Origin: JAGTVG01 sp963699805
Lineage (GTDB): Bacteria; Bacteroidota; Bacteroidia; Cytophagales; Cyclobacteriaceae
DNA: 64,000 nucleotides
Direction of reading: 5' to 3'
NCBI GenBank assembly: GCA_963699805.1
Contig: CAVOVH010000005.1
Coordinates: 1 to 64,000, forward strand
A model generated the notes under the pieces. The model searched no databases. It was not told the DNA's origin and saw nothing but the letters and a program-made list of their open reading frames with translations. Position numbers and translations under genes: made by a program. The first letter of the stretch is position 1, and each line of letters begins with the position of its first letter. Below, one piece after another: positions 8,708 through 16,153 of this stretch.

Positions 8708-10303
8708 ATGAAGGTTAATTTAAAAATAATTCCATCAATCTGCTTAATTGTTTTTTTGATTGCTTCCTCAATTTTATTTTCTTACAGTGAAAAAACAATC
8801 CGGGAAATAGCTCCTCGAAGTCCTCCCAATATTTTATTCATTGCCGTAGATGATTTAAAACCAACTATGGGATGTTATGGGGACTCCCTGGCCATCACAC
8901 CTTATATGGATAAATTGGCCAGTGAGGGTATCACATTTATGCAAAATTATTGTCAGCAGGCTGTGTGCGCCCCATCAAGGGCAAGTTTACTGACCGGTAG
9001 ATATCCAGATCAATTACAGGTATGGGATCTGCAGACATTGATACGCGAGAAGAATCCCGGGATCATTACTTTACCTCAATATTTCAGATTGAATGGCTAT
9101 CAGACTGCTGCCACGGGTAAAATATTCGATCCGAGAAGCCTGGAGGGCAGCTGGGGTGGCCCCCATGATGCCCCATCCTGGTCAATCCATTATATTTCCC
9201 CGGGAGCATTAAACACCTATGATCCTGAATTGGGCCCTCCCACCTATTTTTATGCGGGCAAACAAGCTAAATATAAGATTTCAAAATTGCAGAAAGAAGC
9301 AAGAGCAAAAGGAATAAATTCACCAGAAGCCATCAGGGAATATGTGAAAGCGCAGTTTTTCCCGGCTGTTGAATGTAGCGATGTCCCTTTTGATGCATAT
9401 AGTGATGGTGCCATTGTGAAACATGGCATTCAGTTGATGGATTCCCTGGTAAAATTGAAGGCCCCCTTTTTCCTGGCAGTTGGTTTTCACAGACCGCACT
9501 TGCCATTTACTGCCCCAAAAAAATACTGGGATCAATATGACAGAAAAAATTTTAAACTGGCAGAATTCCAGGAAAATGCCCAGGACAGTCCTCCCATTGC
9601 TTATCACAATTCTGGTGAACTCAGAAGCGGTTATACAGGGATTCCTAAAGAAGGCAGATTACCCGATAGCTTGCAACTTGAGCTGATCCATGGTTATTTT
9701 GCGGCCACATCCTATATTGATGAGATGATCGGGATGTTACTCAACCATCTTGATGAATTGGGCATAAAAGATCATACCCTCATTGTTTTATGGGGCGATC
9801 ATGGATGGCACCTTGGTGACCATGGAATGTGGTGTAAACATTCCAATTTTGAGCAGGCCACCCGGGCTCCATTGATCATGCTCGATCCTGTTCAGCTGGT
9901 AAAAGGAGGGAAACACCATGGTCCTACCGAATTTACGGATGTTGCTCCAACCTTATGTGAATTGGCTGGAATTCCAATACCCATATATTTTGAAGGCTTG
10001 AGCCTGAAACCTCTTTTTAATAATCCAGATCAACCTTTAAGAACCTCCGCACTCAGCCAGTATCCGAGGAATGGAATGGATTATATGGGCTATACCATTC
10101 GCACGGATCGATACCGGTACACAAAATGGATTGAGCGTAAAACAGGGAAAACATTGGATATCGAATTGTATGATTATTTAGTGGATCCGCTGGAAACAAA
10201 AAGTTACCTCCATGAATCCAGTTATGATGCCATCACACATGTATTGGATAGTATCCTGACAAAACGTATACGGATACCTTCCAGTCAAATTAAAAAACAA
10301 TAA
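8708..10303 (+). CDS. Exported sulfatase (iduronate-2-sulfatase-like, type I)
   Basis: A 531-residue type I sulfatase that hydrolyses sulfate esters on carbohydrates. The formylglycine precursor site is C87 in the CxPSR motif (VCAPSRASLLTGR), so activation requires an anaerobic or aerobic sulfatase-maturating enzyme, which is not in this window. Metal-binding residues are visible in AVDDLK near the N-terminus (the aspartate pair) and in LWGDHGWHLGDHGMW towards the C-terminus. An N-terminal signal peptide or anchor covers residues 1-25. The spacing and GDHGWHLG block resemble iduronate-2-sulfatases. The sialidase lies some 6.7 kb upstream; no glycan-utilisation susCD pair is present. Confidence 0.92.
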   Translation: MKVNLKIIPSICLIVFLIASSILFSYSEKTIREIAPRSPPNILFIAVDDLKPTMGCYGDSLAITPYMDKLASEGITFMQNYCQQAVCAPSRASLLTGRYPDQLQVWDLQTLIREKNPGIITLPQYFRLNGYQTAATGKIFDPRSLEGSWGGPHDAPSWSIHYISPGALNTYDPELGPPTYFYAGKQAKYKISKLQKEARAKGINSPEAIREYVKAQFFPAVECSDVPFDAYSDGAIVKHGIQLMDSLVKLKAPFFLAVGFHRPHLPFTAPKKYWDQYDRKNFKLAEFQENAQDSPPIAYHNSGELRSGYTGIPKEGRLPDSLQLELIHGYFAATSYIDEMIGMLLNHLDELGIKDHTLIVLWGDHGWHLGDHGMWCKHSNFEQATRAPLIMLDPVQLVKGGKHHGPTEFTDVAPTLCELAGIPIPIYFEGLSLKPLFNNPDQPLRTSALSQYPRNGMDYMGYTIRTDRYRYTKWIERKTGKTLDIELYDYLVDPLETKSYLHESSYDAITHVLDSILTKRIRIPSSQIKKQ

Positions 10304-10573
10304 AAAACTGCACCACCTGCTCAATAGAAAAATTTACTCGCTTTTTATGCCATGCGAAAACCGGTGATGCAGTCAAATTCTTATCTAACCTGATAAAACT
10401 GGCCACAGAATTTATATCGATTTTATAATAATTCTGAAGAAAATCTGTCGATCCTATCAGCAGCGATTTTATAAAGAGTAATGGGCTGTCCGATTTTGGA
10501 ATTTTTTTCCTATCTTATATCAGCAAACAGGCAAAAAGAATCCAAAAATAATTCCAGTATAAATCATTACATC

Positions 10574-11422
10574 ATGGTAACAATCGATGAAAGAAAATGC
10601 AAGGGGTGCGGTGATTGTATTAAAATATGTCATGAATATTGCATGTTTCTGGAAAAAGAAAGGATCAAAATAAATTACGAATTATGCAGTACATGCGGTC
10701 AGTGCATTGCAATTTGTTCCAAACAGGCGTTAAGTTGGAACCAAAATCCTCCTCAGAAATATTCGGTGGCAAAATTCCCATCAGCAAAAGAGGTGGATGA
10801 ATTATTGGGACAAAGGAGAACCATCAGGTATTTTAAAAAAGAAAAACCGCCGAGATCTTTGGTAGAAGAAATTGTAAATTATGGTATCCTGGCTCCGTCC
10901 CATCATCATGATTTCAGGATTCAGATCATTGATGAGGATGAATTGCTCAAACAAATTGAGCAAACAGTATATAAGTATAATCAAAGAATATATCGGTATT
11001 TGTACAAACCAAAAATGATAAGGAATATCATTAAGCTGGTTTCAAGCCCAATGCAATACAAGGAGTATGAAAGAGCAAGGCCCAAACTTGAAAAAAGTCT
11101 GAAAATTGGAAAGGCCTATGCGAGTCTCCCCCCTTTTATCGTTTTAATTCTGGGAAGAAAAAACTTTCCGTTATCAGTCGAAAGTGCTCAATATATTCTT
11201 TATAATATCAATTTGTATGGGATGTCTCAAGGAATAGGATCCAGGATTCTCGTAGGGAATCAGATGTTTTTGAACAATAATCAAAAACTCAAAAAACATC
11301 TCGGCATATCTCAAAAGGAAAATATTTATGGAATGCTCGGGATTGGCTATTCTGCAGTAAAATATAGTAATAAGATAATGGGCAGAAAATTTGATATTCA
11401 GTGGAATTTAACCAAAAATTAA
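10574..11422 (+). CDS. Nitroreductase with N-terminal 2x[4Fe-4S] ferredoxin domain
   Basis: A 282-residue flavoprotein in which a bacterial-type ferredoxin domain feeds electrons to a nitroreductase-fold FMN domain. Cluster ligands are C9/C12/C15/C19 and C38/C41/C44/C48, both CxxCxxCxxxC. The FMN domain begins near residue 75 with RRTIRYFKKEKPP, and the APSHHH motif follows. Such fusions occur in anaerobes and probably reduce small organic or quinone-like substrates with ferredoxin electrons; the true substrate is unknown. The frame is open upstream to 10481, but the ATG at 10574 is directly before the conserved ferredoxin start and is chosen. Its stop overlaps the stop of the convergent hydrolase in the palindrome TTAA (11419-11422). 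Confidence 0.9.
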   Translation: MVTIDERKCKGCGDCIKICHEYCMFLEKERIKINYELCSTCGQCIAICSKQALSWNQNPPQKYSVAKFPSAKEVDELLGQRRTIRYFKKEKPPRSLVEEIVNYGILAPSHHHDFRIQIIDEDELLKQIEQTVYKYNQRIYRYLYKPKMIRNIIKLVSSPMQYKEYERARPKLEKSLKIGKAYASLPPFIVLILGRKNFPLSVESAQYILYNINLYGMSQGIGSRILVGNQMFLNNNQKLKKHLGISQKENIYGMLGIGYSAVKYSNKIMGRKFDIQWNLTKN

Positions 11423-12201
11423 ATTGATAATACACTGCGAATGATCTGATAAAATTCGGTCCTCGCCTGCCTTTCAATCCATGGCTCATGGCCACACCTT
11501 TTCATTAAAAAAAAATCAAAATCAGGAATGATCTGTTGGAGCGGTTCTTTTACACCCTCCCAGGGATGCGGATCATAATCACCCTGGATGGCTACTAAGG
11601 GGCACCTTATTTTCTTACCTTCTTGCAACAGGGTTCCACTACTCCGTAAATAGCTGGCTTCATTCCAAACTTTTTCAAACACATCTGGTTGATAGTCGAT
11701 GGCGTTCTCCTCCAGACTTTCCGGATCAAAGTTGTCGATCCGCAACATCCATTCTCCAAGTTTTCTGAATAACAATTTTTTCTGGTGCTCATTCACATAA
11801 TCCCACTCTTGTAACAACTGGACATAATCCTTTTTCTCCTCTGGAGTCATTCGATTCAACCTGGTTTGAATAGTTGAATCTGCATATTTTTCTTCAAATG
11901 GCCCGGCAGACACCAGAATCAACTTTTTCACTTTTCCTGGGTATCTGGCGGCAAATAAAAATGCTAGCCAGGCACCCCAGGAATGACCGATCATCATAAT
12001 GGGGGGTTTGGCATTTTGCTCGACGTACCTGTCAAGTTCCCTGATCTGGCCTTCCACGGAATCGGCGGATTGAAAGGGTTCAAGGACATTCAGATCTTTT
12101 GAAACTACTTTAGCCAAGGGCCCGACAGATCCAGGTGCCCCAGGCCCACCATGAAGTATTATAACCTGGAATGGTTCAGTACCATATTTTCGTCCTTTCA
12201 T
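11419..12201 (-). CDS. Alpha/beta hydrolase (proline iminopeptidase-like)
   Basis: A 260-residue cytoplasmic alpha/beta hydrolase. The oxyanion motif HGGPG is at 17-21, typical of the prolyl aminopeptidase-like S33 branch. The nucleophile is S74 in GHSWG, the acid is D208 or D210 and the histidine is H238 in CGHEPW. No signal peptide is visible. Possible roles are a peptidase, esterase or lactonase; the substrate cannot be told from sequence. It faces the ferredoxin-nitroreductase and shares its stop region. A perfect palindrome lies 23 bases upstream of its start (12224-12240) and may be an operator. Confidence 0.85.
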   Translation of the reverse strand: MKGRKYGTEPFQVIILHGGPGAPGSVGPLAKVVSKDLNVLEPFQSADSVEGQIRELDRYVEQNAKPPIMMIGHSWGAWLAFLFAARYPGKVKKLILVSAGPFEEKYADSTIQTRLNRMTPEEKKDYVQLLQEWDYVNEHQKKLLFRKLGEWMLRIDNFDPESLEENAIDYQPDVFEKVWNEASYLRSSGTLLQEGKKIRCPLVAIQGDYDPHPWEGVKEPLQQIIPDFDFFLMKRCGHEPWIERQARTEFYQIIRSVLSI

Positions 12202-12223
12202 TTTCCATTATTTTTTAATTTTA

Positions 12224-12240
12224 ATGTAAATAATTTACAT
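12224..12240. promoter_or_regulatory. Operator-like palindrome ATGTAAAT-A-ATTTACAT
   Basis: A perfect 8+1+8 inverted repeat placed upstream of the hydrolase gene at 11419-12201 and downstream of the dienelactone hydrolase gene. Its half-site TGTAAA/TTTACA also appears in a second palindrome at 56772-56783. It may be a binding site for a dimeric regulator; the sequence is AT-rich, so chance is possible. Confidence 0.4.
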
Positions 12241-12303
12241 CTTTTTTATTTAACCTGAATAGGATATATAATAGAAAACAAAGAACAATAGATCTGTAAT
12301 AAA

Positions 12304-13194
12304 TTACTTTAATTCTTCTTTAAAAAATTCAATTGTCCGTTGCCAGGCAAGTTTGGCAGCTGCCGGATCATACCGCGGAGTTGTATCATTATGAAAACCA
12401 TGGTTTACGCCTGGGTAAATATATACTGTATAATCCTTATTATGCTCCTTTAAGGCTTTTTCGTAAGCAGGCCAGCCTTCATTGACCCGGCTATCCAATC
12501 CTGCATAATGAAGAAGTAAAGGGGCATTGATCTTTGGAACATCTTCAGTAGCCGGTTGACCTCCATAAAAGGGAACGGCAGCCGATAAATCCCCAATCCT
12601 AACAGCCATCATGTTGGAAATCCAACCTCCAAAACAAAATCCCACCACTCCAACATTTCCGTCGCATTCCGGATGTTTCTTCAAATATTGATGAGCGGCA
12701 ATAAAATCTTCCAACATTTCATTTCGGTCGCGTTGACTTTGTAACTCCCTGCCATCATCATCATTACCAGGATAGCCGCCAAGAGGAGTGAGTGCATCCG
12801 GCGCCAAAGAAATAAATCCTTCAAGAGCTGCTCTCCGACCTACATCTTCAATGTGCGGATTAAGCCCCCGGTTTTCATGAACTACGATTATTCCTGGTAA
12901 CCTGGTATTTTTACCTGCAGGCTTTGAAAGTAAGCCACGAATGTTCCCTCCACCTTTGGGAGACTCGTAATTTATGTATTCTGATTTTAACCTGGAATCA
13001 TCTGGCTGGATTTGAATGTTATCTTGATAATTCGGCATGATAAAACTGAGAATGGAAGGGACGGTTAGCCCGCCGATTGCGTATCGTGATAACCTGTCAA
13101 GGAATTGTCTTCTTTCAATTCTGTTATGGACATAGTCGTCATAAATATTAAAAACTTCCTGGCGAATGTCCTCTTTCGTAATTTTTTTCATCAT
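12304..13194 (-). CDS. Dienelactone hydrolase family protein with N-terminal leader
   Basis: A roughly 296-residue dienelactone-hydrolase-like protein. The nucleophile is the Cys in GFCFGGW, the acid is the Asp of GLDSRVNEGWPAY and the histidine is in GVNHGFHND; the Glu of VVHENRGL is the family residue that activates the Cys. The N-terminal extension carries RRQFLDRLSRYAIGG followed by a hydrophobic stretch, which resembles a Tat signal set about 35 residues in and is seen in other exported or membrane-tethered members. ATG 13194 and 13191 are both possible starts; the frame is open to 13209. The substrate is unknown, and the genes around it do not form an aromatic degradation pathway. Confidence 0.88.
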   Translation of the reverse strand: MMKKITKEDIRQEVFNIYDDYVHNRIERRQFLDRLSRYAIGGLTVPSILSFIMPNYQDNIQIQPDDSRLKSEYINYESPKGGGNIRGLLSKPAGKNTRLPGIIVVHENRGLNPHIEDVGRRAALEGFISLAPDALTPLGGYPGNDDDGRELQSQRDRNEMLEDFIAAHQYLKKHPECDGNVGVVGFCFGGWISNMMAVRIGDLSAAVPFYGGQPATEDVPKINAPLLLHYAGLDSRVNEGWPAYEKALKEHNKDYTVYIYPGVNHGFHNDTTPRYDPAAAKLAWQRTIEFFKEELK

Positions 13195-13423
13195 AATAAT
13201 TTTGGCCAAATTGTAATTTAGGCCAGACTTCTGAAGAAAATCTGAAGTTGAGATAGTTTCGGGACCTGTACCTTTTACTTATTAAAATCCAGTTATTCTA
13301 AAACCTTCCTGGTTCATGCAGGAGAGTAGGAGTGGGTACAAATAATAGAAACATGTACCATAAAATTTCTTATTTTCAAAATGAAAAAAAATTTGTGATA
13401 GTACCTGCAGGGAGATCAATATC

Positions 13424-14389
13424 CTATCCTGATCCCTTCATATATTTGTCAAGAAATCTGAAAACCTTATTTAAATTTTCTGGACTCATAAATGCTGGTC
13501 CTCCATGGCCGGCATCCTGAAATAATTCAAGTGACACATTTTCTTTGCCAATGACCTTTTCCAGCTTATTGGCCAGGTTAACCGATTGCTGATAAGGCAC
13601 GAGGGGATCAATTAACCCATGTTGAATAAAAAAAGGTGGATCATCCTGCGTGATATAGGTTTCAGGATTTGCTGCCCTGACAAGGTCCGGTGCATCTTCC
13701 AGGTTTTTCCCGATAAGTTCTGATTCAGGTGAATCAGGAACGGAATGTACCTGTGGATTTTTGACTCCGCTTTCCTTCAACTGTTCATCCATTTTGAGAA
13801 AATCGGTGGGGCCAAACCAGTCGACAACAGCCTGTACCCGACTTGATTGTTCAGGATTATCCGCTGATAGATCCTCAAGTGATTTAACTTCACCCGATAT
13901 TCCAAGCAACGCCGAAAGATGCCCCCCAGCTGATCCTCCCCATGCGGCTATTTTACCCGGATTAAATTTATATTGTTTTGAATTAGCTCTGATCCATCGA
14001 ACAGCCGCCTTCACATCAAATATCTGGGCAGGAAATATGGCTTCCTGACTGAGACGGTAATTAATGGAAACAAGGGCATATCCCCGATTTAATCCCTCCA
14101 GCATGGGAATCAGCTGGTTGTCCCCTTTATCTCCTGCTTTGAAAGCTCCCCCATGTATGGAAAGAATGACGGGAAAGGGACCATCCCCTTCCTCAGGTAA
14201 ATAAACATCCAGCCTTTGGGACTGAGATTGGCCTGCATAAGGAATATCCAGCCATTTTCGTTTTATGTTTTCTGTATTTGCCTTTGATGGCCTCTGTGCA
14301 AATGAAGGAAAATAAAAAATAACGGCTGTTAGAAATAAATAAATCCAGTTTCTGATCCTGTTCATTTTAATTTGCAGATGGTATTTCAT
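13424..14389 (-). CDS. Exported alpha/beta hydrolase (esterase, BD-FAE/Aes-like)
   Basis: A 321-residue esterase-like protein of the hormone-sensitive-lipase/feruloyl-esterase-like group. A signal peptide is visible (hydrophobic core IYLFLTAVIFYFPSFA, cleavage after AQ near residue 32). The oxyanion motif is HGGAF, the nucleophile sits in GGSAGG, the acid is the Asp of LIDPLVPY and the histidine is in DAGHGGPAF. Such enzymes often deacetylate or de-esterify plant or algal polysaccharides, which would fit with the nearby sulfatase, but no polysaccharide locus surrounds it. The start at 14389 (MKYHLQIKMNRI) could instead be the inner Met eight codons later. Confidence 0.85.
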   Translation of the reverse strand: MKYHLQIKMNRIRNWIYLFLTAVIFYFPSFAQRPSKANTENIKRKWLDIPYAGQSQSQRLDVYLPEEGDGPFPVILSIHGGAFKAGDKGDNQLIPMLEGLNRGYALVSINYRLSQEAIFPAQIFDVKAAVRWIRANSKQYKFNPGKIAAWGGSAGGHLSALLGISGEVKSLEDLSADNPEQSSRVQAVVDWFGPTDFLKMDEQLKESGVKNPQVHSVPDSPESELIGKNLEDAPDLVRAANPETYITQDDPPFFIQHGLIDPLVPYQQSVNLANKLEKVIGKENVSLELFQDAGHGGPAFMSPENLNKVFRFLDKYMKGSG

Positions 14390-14563
14390 CTTTTTATAAT
14401 TTTGTTCTTTATGAGTCCCTATTCGCCTCTAAGATAAATGCTTAAAAATCGGGAGTAATGAATCATACCCTACGTAACAAAAACAACCGGATTCCTCCTT
14501 TGCAGGCTGTCCGGTCTACTCTCCTAAATCAAATCTCTATTCAAAAATACCCTTTTATTCAGA

Positions 14564-15091
14564 TCATCTCCTTCCTCTTCTTCCCGGTCCTCTCATATCT
14601 TCATTCGGATCGTCAAAACCGGGCCGTCCATGATGGGGCCCTACGGCTCTTTTAATGGTTTCGAGGAACATCTGTTTCTGTTCTTCATTGCATATCGACA
14701 TTACATCCTTGAAGTGTTGATAATTCATCAATTCCAATTCACTTTGCTTTTCCCCGATCTGACGGACGATATTTTCCGATTCTGCAGAGAATTCCTGATT
14801 TCTCATCATACCCATCAATTCCTCTCTGAGTGTCCTGATCTCCTCCAACTTCGATTCCAGCTGATTGCGGTGTTTGTCCAATAAGGAATCGAACTGAGCC
14901 TGTTGTTCGGCTGTAAAATTCAATTCCCTTTTCAAAAAATGATCTCTCCGGTTCATCATGGCACGTTCCCGCAAAACAGGAACTTCGTCTCCCCTTTCTT
15001 CAATCCAGACTGCCGTAACAGAGGCAATATTCAGGACGATTAAGATCAGGATGATGATCCACAAGAATTTTATGTTTGATAATATCTTCAT
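14564..15091 (-). CDS. Membrane-anchored Spy/CpxP-like protein
   Basis: A 175-residue protein with one N-terminal membrane segment (about residues 8-28) and a helical periplasmic domain. Two LTxxQ-like motifs are visible, LNFTAEQQAQFDSLLDKH and CNEEQKQMFLETI, as in the Spy/CpxP/ZraP group of periplasmic chaperones and heavy-metal sensors. The C-terminus is rich in Arg, Gly and Asp. It starts 3 bases after the putative anti-sigma gene, so it is the last gene of the sigma-factor cluster. Family members bind unfolded proteins or metals; its task here may be to sense envelope stress and act on the anti-sigma factor, which is inference. Confidence 0.8.
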   Translation of the reverse strand: MKILSNIKFLWIIILILIVLNIASVTAVWIEERGDEVPVLRERAMMNRRDHFLKRELNFTAEQQAQFDSLLDKHRNQLESKLEEIRTLREELMGMMRNQEFSAESENIVRQIGEKQSELELMNYQHFKDVMSICNEEQKQMFLETIKRAVGPHHGRPGFDDPNEDMRGPGRRGRR

Positions 15092-15094
15092 GAT

Positions 15095-15442
15095 TTATGG
15101 ATTTGTTGTCGACTGACTGATATTATAAAGTGTAGGAGTCGACGGATAATATTCTTCTACAAATAACTGTTCACTGTTTGATAATGTATCGGTTGCAGGA
15201 TTAATAAAAAACCTCGTCACCGTATATATATTAAATACGATTACCAAAAGGATCATAATGACCGCAAGGCGTTGATAAACAGGAGATAAAACACCCATCT
15301 CAAGAGTTGGTCTGGCCTTATTTTCAAGTCGCGCCTGAAGCCTTGTATAAAGAAAAGGTTTGGGTCTTGCTCTTTCGATTTGATCAAAAGCCTGGAGCGT
15401 TTTTTCAACTTGTTCTTCAATATGTTTATCGATCTTCTTCAT
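15095..15442 (-). CDS. Putative single-span anti-sigma factor
   Basis: A 115-residue protein directly downstream of the ECF sigma gene (47-base gap). It has a charged cytoplasmic N-terminal region of about 70 residues (KKIDKHIEEQVEKTLQAFDQ), one membrane segment (about residues 72-90, LAVIMILLVIVFNIYTV) and a short periplasmic tail. No zinc-binding HxxxCxxC motif is present. Position and topology fit a small anti-sigma factor of the type found beside Bacteroidota sigma-24 genes; sequence alone would leave it a hypothetical membrane protein. Confidence 0.65.
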   Translation of the reverse strand: MKKIDKHIEEQVEKTLQAFDQIERARPKPFLYTRLQARLENKARPTLEMGVLSPVYQRLAVIMILLVIVFNIYTVTRFFINPATDTLSNSEQLFVEEYYPSTPTLYNISQSTTNP

Positions 15443-15489
15443 ACTTCTTTATTTAGATGCCCCTGCATTCAAAATCTTGCGTTTTGTTA

Positions 15490-16095
15490 TCAGGAATTAT
15501 AATAATCATATAATTCTTTTTTAAGGTTGTTTTTTGCCCGGTGCATGAGTGATTCAATTGAAGATAATGATTTTTGCATCACATCTGCAATCTGTTCGTA
15601 GCTTAAATCCTCTACCTTATGTAAAGTAAAGGCGATCCTTTGTTTTTCAGGCAATTTCTCGATCGCTTCGAACAGAATCCTGGCTTTTTCCCTGTTTTCT
15701 GCCAGTACTCCTGGATGATCGAAATCGGGAACCTCGAATTTTGATTCCCGGTCTTCATGGCTGATCCAGTAAAAGATGCCGGATCTTTTTTTCCTTTTCA
15801 TTTTTCTAAGATGTTCCAGCGATTTATTGACCGTGATCCGATAGATCCAGGTCGATAATTTTGAATCCGCTCTGAATTTATGAATGGAGTTAAAAACTTC
15901 AATAAACACTTCCTGGGTGAGGTCATCTGCATCATCCACATTCTTAACAAAACTAATGCAGGTGTTAAAAACTTTATCCTGGTAATCATCTACCAATTGC
16001 CTGAAAGCTCCTTCATCTCCCTTCTTCAGTTCCTCGACCAGGATATGATCGGTATTTCCCATTCCATCATTGACTTTAACCTTCAAGTTAATCAT
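15490..16095 (-). CDS. ECF RNA polymerase sigma factor
   Basis: A 201-residue sigma-70-family factor of the extracytoplasmic-function type. Region 2 is recognisable by AFRQLVDDYQDKVFNTC and DADDLTQEVFIEVF, and region 4 by LPEKQRIAFTLHKVEDLSYE with the recognition helix near the C-terminus. Regions 1 and 3 are absent, as in ECF factors. The start at 16095 (MINLKVKVNDG) could be replaced by the Met at 16062 (MGNTDH). It lies between an outer-membrane barrel gene and a putative anti-sigma gene, and probably directs RNA polymerase to this cluster itself and to other envelope genes. Confidence 0.93.
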   Translation of the reverse strand: MINLKVKVNDGMGNTDHILVEELKKGDEGAFRQLVDDYQDKVFNTCISFVKNVDDADDLTQEVFIEVFNSIHKFRADSKLSTWIYRITVNKSLEHLRKMKRKKRSGIFYWISHEDRESKFEVPDFDHPGVLAENREKARILFEAIEKLPEKQRIAFTLHKVEDLSYEQIADVMQKSLSSIESLMHRAKNNLKKELYDYYNS

Positions 16096-16153
16096 TTCAT
16101 GTTAATGTAATATAAGGAAATCGATCAACATAAATAAGTTTATACAGTCCCAA

